A stretch of DNA of 64,000 nucleotides from Pseudomonas tensinigenes (GTDB lineage Bacteria; Pseudomonadota; Gammaproteobacteria; Pseudomonadales; Pseudomonadaceae): the NCBI RefSeq assembly GCF_014268445.2, contig NZ_CP077089.1:3341501-3405500 (forward strand). The letters run 5' to 3'. The notes below the pieces were generated by a model. It saw nothing but the letters and a program-made list of their open reading frames with translations, was not told the DNA's origin and ran no database searches. The position numbers and the translations under genes were made by a program. Position 1 is the stretch's first letter; every line of letters starts with the position of its first letter. Of this stretch, positions 55,495 through 64,000 are shown piece by piece.

Positions 55495-58400
55495 ATGCAA
55501 GGCAATCAGCAAGACAAGGATGTACTTCGCGGTTGGTGTGCTTTTGTCGAGGCGACCGGGCTCGCTAAAAGCCGGATTCAGGATGTGGAGCATGAGCAGG
55601 AGATCAGACTCCAAGGCAAAGACATCGAGGAAGATGCCAGCGGGTTCTTCATCTCGCTGTCCAGTGTGCAATCGGAGGCCTTGAGGGTTCGGTTTGCAAA
55701 AAGGGACGAAGAGGGACGGTTGCAGACTGAACCGCTGCAGATCGGCTTTCCGCTGTTGCGAGTAATCGAAGGTTCCAAATCATTCTTCGTGCCGCTGTTT
55801 CGCTACTCAGTCCCGGACCATTGCCTGTCGACACCGGCGTTGCATCTGTGCGTACCGGTGAAGAAAGGCGCTGAAGTCGTTCCCAATATTGCAGCGTTCC
55901 GCCAGTACCTCGACATCGACATCGAGGAACTGGGAGCCGAGCGCCACATGATGAGCCTCGCCGCCGCCTGTTCCGGTAAACAGGGCGAGGACTTTGTCAG
56001 TGTGTTTCGAACCTTTCTGGCTTGGGTCAATCATCGACTTGCCGGTTTGAAACCTGATCGCGCCGATCTTTCCGACATTTTTCTGGAAAAGCACATTACT
56101 GCGCTGGTCTGTCCTGAGGTGAATACCGACTTCAACTCCAGGGAGCAACTCAAGGACTACAAGATCCTGCTTGAGCGGCCGGACGTCCGAACACCCTCGC
56201 TGCTCCAGCAATATATTCTGCAGCGCACGCTCACCACTGCTGCGACGCTTGAATTCACGCGTTTCCCCTACGGCCTGTTCGAACGCAAATATCCGTTGGG
56301 GCGAGGCCAGATGGCCACGCTGACACAGGTCTCCAGCGGTGCGCCGCTGGTGGCGGTGCAAGGCGCACCGGGCACTGGCAAAACCACCCTGTTCAAATCG
56401 CTGATCGCCAGCCAGCTTGTCGAGCGGGCGCTGGCCTGTATCGGTGGCGCAGACTGCAACCTGGGATTGGTGGTGACCTCCACTGCCAAGAAAGCCGTCG
56501 AGAATGTCATCGATGATTTTCGCGATGACCCGTCTCTCAAAGACCTCAAATGGTTGTATTTCCTCGGCGGTGACAAAAATCAAATCACTGACGAAGTCGA
56601 GCGCGTCAATGCACTGCTGGTGCAATTGAATGAGCAGACGTACGACAAAACCCGGCAGGGTTCGCTTGCCAACCGGATAACAGCAATCCGACAGCTGATC
56701 GACGGGGTTTTCGCTCGCTTCCTCGTTCTGACTCGAACCCTTGATCAGGCGACAGCGGCATTGGCCGCCCCTTCACCCGAAGTGTTCCAGGCGCGCCTGG
56801 AAACACTCAAGCGTGAAGTGGCCGAGAAGGGCATCGCGCTGAAAATGCCCGCCGCGCGCGAGCAACCTGCGGAGTTAAGCGTCCTCTCGGCGCAGTGCAA
56901 ACATGCCCTCGTCGAGGTCGCGGCACACAAAAACCGGCATGCTCAGGCGATGGAATGCTTGTCTCGACACTACAGCAGGCTGATTGATGCTCCGTTCGCC
57001 GAAACTGCCTATGAGGAATGGCTCGCCAGTACGCTCAGCGAGACGCTTGAACATCACTACGCCGACTATCCGACAGGATTGTTTGCGCCCTTGCTGGCCT
57101 GGATACAACGAAGCAAATACACGCGTGCGCGCAGTCATCTGCAAAAGTCATTTTCGGATGAGTTCTCTCGCTACCAGTTAGCGAGCCTGAGCGATGTCCA
57201 GTTCGCCGAGTTGGCGCGCAATCGCAGGGCGCTGTATCAACTCAGTACGACGCAAGAAACCCTGGATATTTTGCGGTTGGGGCTGCCCGATACCGCGCAC
57301 GAAGAGCAAATCAAAGCGCTGGTCATGGCCATCGAGCAACTTGTTCAGCGAACCCGCGATTGGGCCAGCTACAACAAGGCTCATCATGATTTGCACAGTG
57401 AGTTCCCTGAAGGGGATTGGGTGGAAGTGCTGCGCAAACGCTTTATTGCGCAACAGCGGGAAATATTCGAATCCGCCGTCGACTACCTATGGCAAGAACT
57501 GCTTCGGCAAAAAGCCGCTCTCGCCCAGGTATTGCCCTTGTGGTGCAACCTGTTGAACGGGCAACTCGACAGCGGTTTCTACAAATGGAAGGACAAACTC
57601 GACGAGTTCTATCGACTGGTCAGTCTTGCCTATCCGGTCATGGCCTCGACATTGGCCTCGGTGCAGAAACTGGCCGGATACAAACTGGGCGATCTGAACG
57701 GTTTTGCTCCGTATGCGCTCAGTCTGGTAGATGAGGCCGGGATGATTTCGGCGGAATCGCTGGTGCCGCTATTGGCCCGCAGCCAACGGGCGATCGTGGT
57801 CGGTGACCCGATGCAAATCGAGCCGATTCGCGGATTGGGTAAAGCCACGGCGGACAAACTCAAGGCGCACTATTTTGCCGATAACACCCTGTACGAGGCG
57901 GTCTCACCGATGCTGGTCACCGCTTATCATCGCGCCGCTGGCACATTGAGTGGCGCTGTAACCGATATGGGCAACGGTATCGTTCTGGATGAACACAGAC
58001 GGTGTCAGCCCGCCATTGCCGAGCTGTTCATGCAGATCGCCGGCTATCGGGGTGTACAGGTTTGCACCAGCGCCCCTGAAGCGCGTATTGGCGCCGCTTG
58101 TGACAGCATGGGCGGCTTCAACCTCATGTTTTATGGTGTACAGGGCCGCAGAGGCGCGATGCCCAACACCAATCAGGATGAAGTCGAGGCCATCGGGCTG
58201 TTATTGGACAAACTGGAAGCGGCCGGCTACGACCTGACCAAAGATGTCGGGATCATCACGCCGTATTCCAACCAGAAAAACCTGCTGATCAAAGCCTACG
58301 GTCAGCGAATGAAACAAAGTCAGGCGCTCAAGATCGGATCTGTCCATCAGTTCCAGGGCGTAGGTTTTGAAGTCATCATTTACTCGCCGGTTATTTTTCA

Positions 58401-59091
58401 GCGCACTGACCGGAACAACTTTCAAAACGGCAAACCCAATCTGCTGAATGTCGCCGTATCGAGGGCAAAACAGCAATTTATCGTGGTCGGTAACCAGCAG
58501 CGTCTGCTGGCTGCCGGGAAGTCGCTGAAGAAAATGGCAGAAGTGTGCTCGGCCTCCTTCTTTGTCAGCATGGAACACCAGAGCCCAACCTATGCGAGCG
58601 TTAATGCCAACGGCGTGAAGCATTATTTCGACTGTGATCACATCAGCGCATTCGACACATTGCTATCGGCGTCTCAGCGCTCCTTCACGGTGGTAGTGCC
58701 CTGGATTCGCCAGGGCATCAACCGCAATCACCCGCCGCTCAAACTGCTGCGCACCGCCCAGGAGCGCGGGATCAAGGTCACTGTTTATTACGGCTATGAC
58801 GGGCTGGGACAGAAAAATGCCGATGATGGCGACGCCGGTCTGATCATTGCGTATCAGCGTGAACTGGGCGCCGAATCTGTCGTGCGTTTACCGGAGGGAA
58901 CCCACGAGAAAATCCTCCTGGTGGATGATCAGGTGGCAACGGTGGGGAGCTGGAACTGGCTGTCGCACAGCTACTATCAATACTGCGCGACGACCACCCA
59001 CCGATCATTGGCGTTGCGTCGTGAAACCAGCGTCGAGTTGCGTGATCCAGCGCTGATAAGTGCTTTGAAACAAAGACTGGGTCAGGCCTGA
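55495..59091 (+). CDS. SF1 helicase-PLD protein, candidate type II Mokosh defence protein
   Basis: A 1198-residue protein combining a UPF1/DNA2-like superfamily 1 (COG1112-type) helicase with a C-terminal phospholipase D-type nuclease. Walker A GAPGTGKTT is at 290-298, Walker B VDEAG at 745-749 (D746, E747), then GDPMQIEPI, a motif V region SVHQFQG and motif VI NVAVSRAKQQ. A coiled region of about 370 residues separates motifs I and II. The C-terminus has one HKD motif, H1137-x-K1139-x4-D1144, followed by GSWNW. The helicase-plus-PLD single-protein arrangement is that of MkoC, the type II Mokosh antiphage system; function here is inferred. ATG 55495 is chosen over TTG 55483. It stands alone between tetR and proP. 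Confidence 0.85.
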   Translation: MQGNQQDKDVLRGWCAFVEATGLAKSRIQDVEHEQEIRLQGKDIEEDASGFFISLSSVQSEALRVRFAKRDEEGRLQTEPLQIGFPLLRVIEGSKSFFVPLFRYSVPDHCLSTPALHLCVPVKKGAEVVPNIAAFRQYLDIDIEELGAERHMMSLAAACSGKQGEDFVSVFRTFLAWVNHRLAGLKPDRADLSDIFLEKHITALVCPEVNTDFNSREQLKDYKILLERPDVRTPSLLQQYILQRTLTTAATLEFTRFPYGLFERKYPLGRGQMATLTQVSSGAPLVAVQGAPGTGKTTLFKSLIASQLVERALACIGGADCNLGLVVTSTAKKAVENVIDDFRDDPSLKDLKWLYFLGGDKNQITDEVERVNALLVQLNEQTYDKTRQGSLANRITAIRQLIDGVFARFLVLTRTLDQATAALAAPSPEVFQARLETLKREVAEKGIALKMPAAREQPAELSVLSAQCKHALVEVAAHKNRHAQAMECLSRHYSRLIDAPFAETAYEEWLASTLSETLEHHYADYPTGLFAPLLAWIQRSKYTRARSHLQKSFSDEFSRYQLASLSDVQFAELARNRRALYQLSTTQETLDILRLGLPDTAHEEQIKALVMAIEQLVQRTRDWASYNKAHHDLHSEFPEGDWVEVLRKRFIAQQREIFESAVDYLWQELLRQKAALAQVLPLWCNLLNGQLDSGFYKWKDKLDEFYRLVSLAYPVMASTLASVQKLAGYKLGDLNGFAPYALSLVDEAGMISAESLVPLLARSQRAIVVGDPMQIEPIRGLGKATADKLKAHYFADNTLYEAVSPMLVTAYHRAAGTLSGAVTDMGNGIVLDEHRRCQPAIAELFMQIAGYRGVQVCTSAPEARIGAACDSMGGFNLMFYGVQGRRGAMPNTNQDEVEAIGLLLDKLEAAGYDLTKDVGIITPYSNQKNLLIKAYGQRMKQSQALKIGSVHQFQGVGFEVIIYSPVIFQRTDRNNFQNGKPNLLNVAVSRAKQQFIVVGNQQRLLAAGKSLKKMAEVCSASFFVSMEHQSPTYASVNANGVKHYFDCDHISAFDTLLSASQRSFTVVVPWIRQGINRNHPPLKLLRTAQERGIKVTVYYGYDGLGQKNADDGDAGLIIAYQRELGAESVVRLPEGTHEKILLVDDQVATVGSWNWLSHSYYQYCATTTHRSLALRRETSVELRDPALISALKQRLGQA

Positions 59092-59220
59092 AATACAGGC
59101 TTGCCCCAGCATTGCCGTCGTTGTCCGGCAGGAGCTCCAGTGGTGACTGTTGCGCCTGCCAAGACCGCAGCCGAACCTTGCGTGTGGGCGCAGGCATGAC
59201 CGCTGTTCAGGCGGACAACG

Positions 59221-60726
59221 TCACTCTTTGATCCGCGGATGCTGCTGCACCAGCAACTTGCGCTTCTCCTCCAGTTCGGCAATTTCAGCATCGATGTCTT
59301 CGATCTTCTGCTCGATGTTGTCGTGATGCTCTTGCAGCAATTCCTTCGCCTCTTCCAGGTCAGACGCCGCCGGCGCGGCGCCACGCAATGGCTTGTTGGC
59401 GGTTTCCTTCATGGTCACACCGGTGACCAGACCGACCACGGCAATCACCATCAGGTAATACGCCGGCATGTACAGATTGTTGGTGCTCTCGACCAGCCAG
59501 GCGACCACGGTCGGGGTCAGGCCGGCAATCAATACCGAAACGTTGAAAGCTGCCGCCAGCGCGCTGTAGCGAATGTGCGTGGGGAACATCGCCGGCAGGG
59601 TCGAGGCCATGACGCCGATAAAGAAGTTCAGCAGCACGGCCAGCATCAGCAGGCCGGCGAAGATCAAACCGATCTTGCCGCTGTTGATCAGCATGAACGC
59701 CGGAATCGCCAGAATGAACAAACCGATGCTGCCGACGACGATGAAGGGTTTGCGGCCAATCTTGTCGCTGATAAAACCAATCGCCGGCTGCACGAAGAGC
59801 ATGCCGACCATGATCGCGATGATGATCAGCACGCCACGGTTTTCGCTGTAGTGCAGGTTGTGCGACAGGTAGCTCGGCATGTAGGTGAGCAGCATGTAGT
59901 AGGTAACGTTCGTCACCGCCACCACGCCGATGCAGGTCATCAGGCTGCGCCAGTGTTTGGTCGCGACCTCTTTGAACGAGACTTTCGGGCCGCCGGCGAG
60001 GCCTTCGCGATCGCCTTGCTCAAGCTTTTCGACGTGCTGCTGGAACGCCGGGGTTTCTTCCAGCGCGTGACGCAAGTAGAGGCCGATCATGCCCAGTGGC
60101 AAGGCGAGGAAGAACGGCAGGCGCCAGCCCCATTCCTCAAACTTCGCCTCGCCCAGCGTCGTCGAGATCAGCACCACCACGCCGGCACCGAGGACGAAAC
60201 CGGCAATCGAGCCGAAGTCGAGCCAACTGCCGAGGAACCCGCGCTTGCGGTCCGGCGCATATTCAGCGACGAAGATTGACGCACCAGTGTATTCGCCACC
60301 GACAGAGAAACCCTGGGCCATTTTCGCCAGCAACAGCAGGATCGGCGCCCAGATGCCGATCGAGGCATAGGACGGAATCAGGCCGATGGCGAAGGTGCTC
60401 AGCGACATGATCACGATGGTCGCGGCGAGGACTTTCTGTCGTCCGTACTTGTCACCCAATGCGCCGAAGAACAAGCCGCCCAGCGGCCGGATCAGGAAGG
60501 GCACCGAGAACGTCGCCAGCGCGGCGATCATCTGCGTGCCGGGGTCGGCGCCGGGGAAGAACACTTTGCCGAGTACATAGGCGACGAAGCCGTACACACC
60601 AAAGTCGAACCATTCCATGGCATTGCCCAGTGCGGCGGCGGTGATCGCCTTGCGCATCTTGGCGTCGTCGACAATGGTGATGTCGTTCAGGCCGATCGGC
60701 TTGACGGTTTTCTTGCGTGATTTCAT
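59221..60726 (-). CDS. proP: Osmoprotectant/proton symporter ProP
   Basis: A 501-residue MFS transporter, the same length as E. coli ProP. Twelve membrane segments, the MFS motif GALGDKYGRQKV between helices 2 and 3, and KMAQGFSVGGEYTGA are typical of the ProP/metabolite:H+ symporter group. The last 50 residues form a heptad-rich coiled coil (LEEAKELLQEHHDNIEQKIE; EIAELEEKRKLL), the osmosensing tail that defines ProP. It should import proline and glycine betaine under osmotic stress. It converges with the helicase-PLD gene. Confidence 0.94.
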   Translation of the reverse strand: MKSRKKTVKPIGLNDITIVDDAKMRKAITAAALGNAMEWFDFGVYGFVAYVLGKVFFPGADPGTQMIAALATFSVPFLIRPLGGLFFGALGDKYGRQKVLAATIVIMSLSTFAIGLIPSYASIGIWAPILLLLAKMAQGFSVGGEYTGASIFVAEYAPDRKRGFLGSWLDFGSIAGFVLGAGVVVLISTTLGEAKFEEWGWRLPFFLALPLGMIGLYLRHALEETPAFQQHVEKLEQGDREGLAGGPKVSFKEVATKHWRSLMTCIGVVAVTNVTYYMLLTYMPSYLSHNLHYSENRGVLIIIAIMVGMLFVQPAIGFISDKIGRKPFIVVGSIGLFILAIPAFMLINSGKIGLIFAGLLMLAVLLNFFIGVMASTLPAMFPTHIRYSALAAAFNVSVLIAGLTPTVVAWLVESTNNLYMPAYYLMVIAVVGLVTGVTMKETANKPLRGAAPAASDLEEAKELLQEHHDNIEQKIEDIDAEIAELEEKRKLLVQQHPRIKE

Positions 60727-60856
60727 CCGGGTCTTCTCTTTGCTGATCCATCGTACCGCGTAGATGCCATCTTTTTGATGGCGCGTACTCTTTGGCTCAG
60801 ATACATGAGGACACGAAATAATTCACTGCCTGGCGCTTTTTTTCCTTGCGCACCTG

Positions 60857-60965
60857 TGTAGGAGCTGCCGAAGGCTGCGATTGATCGTTCCCACGCTCTG
60901 CGTGGTAATGCAGCCGGAGGACGCTCCGCGTCCCAACAAGATCGCAGCCTTCGACAGCTCCTACA
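60857..60965. repeat. Nested palindromic repeats
   Basis: The outer arms TGTAGGAGCTGCCGAAGGCT... and its complement are the family seen at 44559-44635. Inserted within them, at about 60883-60935, is a copy of the GTTCCCACGCTCTGCGTGG family seen at 14481 and 22144. One repeat therefore landed inside another. Confidence 0.82.
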
Positions 60966-60977
60966 GGGGATATGTGT

Positions 60978-61637
60978 TTACCGGCGGATGGCCGTATACG
61001 ATTGCCGCAGGTCGCTGGCCCAGCCATCCAGCACGACTTTGACGTCATCGGCGGTCAGCACCTGCCTGTCGTTCTCCAGCGGCACCCCGGTGCCTTTGCG
61101 CACCACTTCGGCAATCACTTCGCCGGTCGAACCGTCCTCGAACGACACTTCGGTGGCAACCTCGCTGTCCTGATCACGGATGCCGGTCGCCGTACTGACA
61201 CCGGCAGCGACGAGGGTGACCGGCAGCCATTCATAAAAGCGCAAACCCTGAGTACTGGTCGCCACTTGAGTGATAGCGGGGCGCACTATCAGGGTGTTCG
61301 GCCCGGGTTGATTGACCAGATGCATCACTTTGCTCAATTCCAGCCGCAGCGCCGCATCGTAGTAGTCAGTAACGCCGGACAGGGTGCTCAGCGGAATCCG
61401 TTGTGTCGGCTCGGCACTCGGGTAGAACTGACTCGGCGCCAGATAAACCTGCGTGTATCGACCACGGGCGAGGGCCGGGCTGACCCACGCCAACACGGGC
61501 TGCCCGGACGGCGACCGGCGCTCGGCCAACACGCTGTAGTCACGCAGAAACCCGGCGTGTTCCGGCGTTTTGCTGCTGCACGCCGCCAGGCTCAACGTGG
61601 TGACAATGGACAGCGACAGTGAACGAATACGCGACAT
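60978..61637 (-). CDS. DUF3313-type lipoprotein
   Basis: A 219-residue lipoprotein with a signal ending in the lipobox LAAC (about residues 17-20). The mature part matches the DUF3313 pattern: GFLRDYSVL near the start, TDYYDAALRLELSKVM in the middle and TGEVIAEVVRKGTGVP toward the end. The ATG at 61637 has AAGGAAG 7 bases before. It overlaps the stop of the small gene upstream by one base, so both are translated from one message. Function unknown. Confidence 0.87.
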   Translation of the reverse strand: MSRIRSLSLSIVTTLSLAACSSKTPEHAGFLRDYSVLAERRSPSGQPVLAWVSPALARGRYTQVYLAPSQFYPSAEPTQRIPLSTLSGVTDYYDAALRLELSKVMHLVNQPGPNTLIVRPAITQVATSTQGLRFYEWLPVTLVAAGVSTATGIRDQDSEVATEVSFEDGSTGEVIAEVVRKGTGVPLENDRQVLTADDVKVVLDGWASDLRQSYTAIRR

Positions 61638-61948
61638 CAAACGGCTTCCTTGTTTTGCGCCAGGTTGTCCGAGCATTCGATGTGCAATCGACCATGGGCC
61701 ATGATCCAGTTCATGAGGTCAGCGGTGTTGACGCTGTGCACGTATTCCACCCAGTGCGCGTTGGTCGGGCTGAAATGCTCGAAGTAACGGCGCAGCACTA
61801 CTGTGCTTTGATCAGGGGAAACCCCCATGCACGATTCCTGAAACACCACCGGTGTGTCCGGGCCGAGCGCTGCGGTGCGCTGGCTTAGAATCAACGGCCG
61901 ATTACCGTTGTGCTGCGTGATGCCCGGTTTGCTGTTCAATACCTTCAT
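61637..61948 (-). CDS. Small hypothetical protein coupled to the DUF3313 lipoprotein
   Basis: A 103-residue soluble protein with no recognised domain, beginning MKVLNSKPGITQHNGNRPLI. A GGGGGGA ribosome site precedes the ATG at 61948. Its TGA and the next gene's ATG share one base (TGATG), good evidence that it is real. The frame stays open further upstream across the response regulator on the other strand, but that part is a shadow. Confidence 0.75.
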   Translation of the reverse strand: MKVLNSKPGITQHNGNRPLILSQRTAALGPDTPVVFQESCMGVSPDQSTVVLRRYFEHFSPTNAHWVEYVHSVNTADLMNWIMAHGRLHIECSDNLAQNKEAV

Positions 61949-62095
61949 GCCAATCCCCCCGTTGGAAATAGCCGCAGAATGCCCGCGAGGTTTTGCCAGA
62001 GAATGTCCGCTTGATGTCTGCTGCGTAGAAATGTTGCTCGATTGAAATAAATGACCCGGGCGGCAAAATGGCTTTAGATTGGCTTTTTTTGGTGC
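61949..62095. promoter_or_regulatory. Divergent promoter region
   Basis: About 147 bases between the small hypothetical gene (minus) and the response regulator (plus). AT-rich near 62030-62095. No clear site was identified. Confidence 0.35.
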
Positions 62096-62818
62096 ATGGA
62101 TCCTGTGACTGTGAGCAGACTGCTGTTCGTCGACGACGACGTGGAAATCCTCGCGCTGCTGAAGAAGTTCTTCGTGCAGCACGCCTATGAAGTCGACGTG
62201 GCGCCGCACGGCGAGGCCATGTGGGCGGCGATCGCGCAGAACCGTCCGGACACGATCATTCTTGATCTGATGATGCCCGGCGAAAGCGGCCTGAGCCTGT
62301 GCCAGAAAGTGCGCGCGCAGCTGGGCATTCCGATCATCATGCTCACCGCCATGGCCGAGTTGAGTGATCGCATTGTCGGCCTGGAGTTGGGCGCGGACGA
62401 TTACCTGACCAAACCGTTCGCCCCGCAGGAATTGCTCGCCCGGGTGCGCGCCTTGCAGCGTCGCGCCAGCGAACAGCGTCAAGCAGTTGAGCCTTCACGC
62501 CCGGTGATTGGCTTCGCCGGTTGGCATCTGGACATCACCTGCCGCGAATTGCGCTCGCCGGAAAACGTGATGATTCCGCTGTCCGGCGGCGAGTTCGATT
62601 TGCTGGTGGTGTTCCTCGATCACCCGCAGCGCATCCTCACCCGCGAGCAACTGATCGACCTGACCCACGGCCACGGCCATGACGCTTTCGACCGCAGCAT
62701 CGATGTGCAAGTCAGTCGCCTGCGGCGCAAGATCGAACCGGACAGCAAGCGCCCGGACCTGATTCGTACGGTGCGCAACGGCGGCTATTTGTTCACCGCC
62801 AAGGTCACACGCTCATGA
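62096..62818 (+). CDS. OmpR-family response regulator
   Basis: A 240-residue two-component regulator. The receiver domain has the acidic pocket D13-D14-D15, phosphorylation site D57 in ILDLMMPGESG, and LTKPFAPQE with the conserved lysine. The C-terminal winged helix (about 140-235) contains GGEFDLLVVFLDHPQRILTR and DRSIDVQVSRLRRKIE, the OmpR/PhoB DNA-binding pattern. The last four bases overlap the start of the kinase gene. No ligand or target genes can be read. Confidence 0.94.
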   Translation: MDPVTVSRLLFVDDDVEILALLKKFFVQHAYEVDVAPHGEAMWAAIAQNRPDTIILDLMMPGESGLSLCQKVRAQLGIPIIMLTAMAELSDRIVGLELGADDYLTKPFAPQELLARVRALQRRASEQRQAVEPSRPVIGFAGWHLDITCRELRSPENVMIPLSGGEFDLLVVFLDHPQRILTREQLIDLTHGHGHDAFDRSIDVQVSRLRRKIEPDSKRPDLIRTVRNGGYLFTAKVTRS

Positions 62819-64000
62819 TCCGTCGACTGTGGCGTGGCGACACGCTGCGCCGGCACATCGCCCTGACCATCGTGGCAGCGATGGTCGCGTCGCTGGCGTT
62901 GAATGCACTGTTCGTACAAGTCGCCGGCATCTGGGCGCGACCACCGATTGAACGCACCGGCCTGCTGGAGCAGATTGCCGCGACCTCGCGGGTGATCGAA
63001 GCGGCCCCGGCCAACCTGCGCCCGCAACTGGCCGCGGCGGCGAGCAGCGCCATGCTGCAAGTGTCGTGGCAAGCGCAGCGCGCGGATTTCGATCTGCCCA
63101 ATGACGGGCTTCGCCTGCCAGCGAGCAGGGTGCCGGTGCTCCAGCAACTGCTGGGCATTGATCGAAAAATCGAGGTGTTCAGCCCAGGCGACTGGCCGAA
63201 CGGCAGTCCCCAGGCGCATTACGCCGCCGTCGTGCAATTGGTCGATGGCAGTTGGTTGTCATTTATCCCGCCGGAGCGCAGTTGGGGTCTGGAGTTTGGC
63301 GTGCGTATCGCGATCGTCATTGCCTTGGGACTGATTGCCACGTTGCTGGTCGCCTGGGTCGCCACCCGGCAACTGGCCAACCCGTTGCAGCGTTTCACGC
63401 GTGCCGCCAGACGCTTCGGCACCGACCTGCGCGCACCGCCGATCAAGCTCGAAGGCCCTGACGAAATTCGTCAGGCGATCATCGCCTTCAACACCATGCA
63501 GGCGCAGATCCAGCACTTCATCGCCGAGCGCACGCACATGCTCGCGTCAATTTCCCACGACCTGCGCGCACCGCTGACACGCATGCGCTTGCGCAGCGAA
63601 TTCATGGAAGACCTCGATCATCAGGGCAAACTGATTCGCGATGTGGAAGAGATGCAATCGATGATCAACGCCGCGTTGGCGTTCTTCCGCGAAGACACGC
63701 ACCGCGAGCAGAACACCGCGTTCGATCTGTCGGAACTGCTGCAGACCATCGTCGATGACTACCGCGATCAACACCTTCATGTCGATTTCGATGGCCCGGC
63801 GCATCTGGTGTACGAAGGCCGGCCGCTGGGGATCAAGCGGGTGATCGTCAATCTGCTGGAAAATGCGCTGAAGTATGCGCAGCGTCCGGTCATTGCGTTG
63901 AGGCGTGACGAGTATTCGATCTGCATCGAGGTCAGCGACGACGGTCCTGGTATTCCCGAGGCGGCGCTTGAGCAGGTTTTCGATCCGTTCTTTCGCCTCG
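62815..64000 (+). CDS. Sensor histidine kinase (partial, runs off window)
   Basis: The first 395 residues of a membrane kinase partner of the preceding regulator; the end lies beyond base 64000. A membrane helix at about residues 15-37 and a second at about 160-182 enclose a periplasmic sensor domain; a HAMP domain (ATRQLANPLQRFTRAARRFG) follows. The phospho-accepting H248 is in ISHDLRAPLTRMR, and the ATPase N box NLLENALKYA and G1 box SDDGPGIPE are present. The order receiver-kinase with an ATGA overlap is that of EnvZ/OmpR-like pairs. Target signal unknown. Confidence 0.93.
   Translation, partial: MIRRLWRGDTLRRHIALTIVAAMVASLALNALFVQVAGIWARPPIERTGLLEQIAATSRVIEAAPANLRPQLAAAASSAMLQVSWQAQRADFDLPNDGLRLPASRVPVLQQLLGIDRKIEVFSPGDWPNGSPQAHYAAVVQLVDGSWLSFIPPERSWGLEFGVRIAIVIALGLIATLLVAWVATRQLANPLQRFTRAARRFGTDLRAPPIKLEGPDEIRQAIIAFNTMQAQIQHFIAERTHMLASISHDLRAPLTRMRLRSEFMEDLDHQGKLIRDVEEMQSMINAALAFFREDTHREQNTAFDLSELLQTIVDDYRDQHLHVDFDGPAHLVYEGRPLGIKRVIVNLLENALKYAQRPVIALRRDEYSICIEVSDDGPGIPEAALEQVFDPFFRL

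Overview
The window is chromosomal DNA of a Pseudomonas of the fluorescens group. The evidence is the order of the secreted-enzyme cluster (alkaline protease, inhibitor, type I exporter, two autotransporter proteases, two family I.3 lipases), the many REP palindromes typical of this genus (TGTGGGAGCGAGC type), high GC with matching codon use, and a selenocysteine formate dehydrogenase cluster. No strain name can be read from the sequence alone.

Layout. 0.3-4.1 kb holds an AraC-type regulator with a SnoaL-like front domain, an FAD amine oxidase, a cupin and a polyamine-binding periplasmic protein, which together look like a polyamine uptake and oxidation unit. 4.1-21.5 kb is the extracellular hydrolase island aprA-inh-aprD-aprE-aprF-autotransporter 1-autotransporter 2-lipase 1-lipase 2. 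The ABC exporter AprDEF should export AprA and both RTX lipases, while the autotransporters secrete themselves. 21.7-29.2 kb has small secreted proteins, a FAN1-type nuclease translationally coupled to a nuclease-helicase fusion, a PAS hybrid histidine kinase and a small membrane protein. 29.6-33.8 kb (minus strand) has a small unknown protein, a CPA1 antiporter, an SDR and a PatB/MalY-type lyase.

34.0-44.6 kb is a complete selenium unit: fdnG (with an in-frame TGA selenocysteine codon and a visible SECIS hairpin), fdnH, fdnI, fdhE, selA, selB and selC (tRNA-Sec). Unusually, the last 53 codons of selB plus selC are present twice. Between the copies lie a small DUF6124-type gene and a long conserved noncoding leader with hairpins. 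A decayed second copy of the gene and its leader lies at 48.9-49.4 kb. Between these units sits a 1300-residue Ig-like repeat protein with an AT-rich C-terminal domain and a perfect lux-box-type palindrome upstream.

49.6-64 kb holds an oprD-family porin broken by one amber codon, an amidase, a class III aminotransferase divergent from a TetR regulator with a palindrome between them, a 1198-residue SF1 helicase-PLD protein resembling the single-gene (type II) Mokosh antiphage system, ProP, a DUF3313 lipoprotein coupled to a small unknown gene, and a two-component pair whose kinase runs off the window end. I saw no transposase, integrase, rRNA or CRISPR array.
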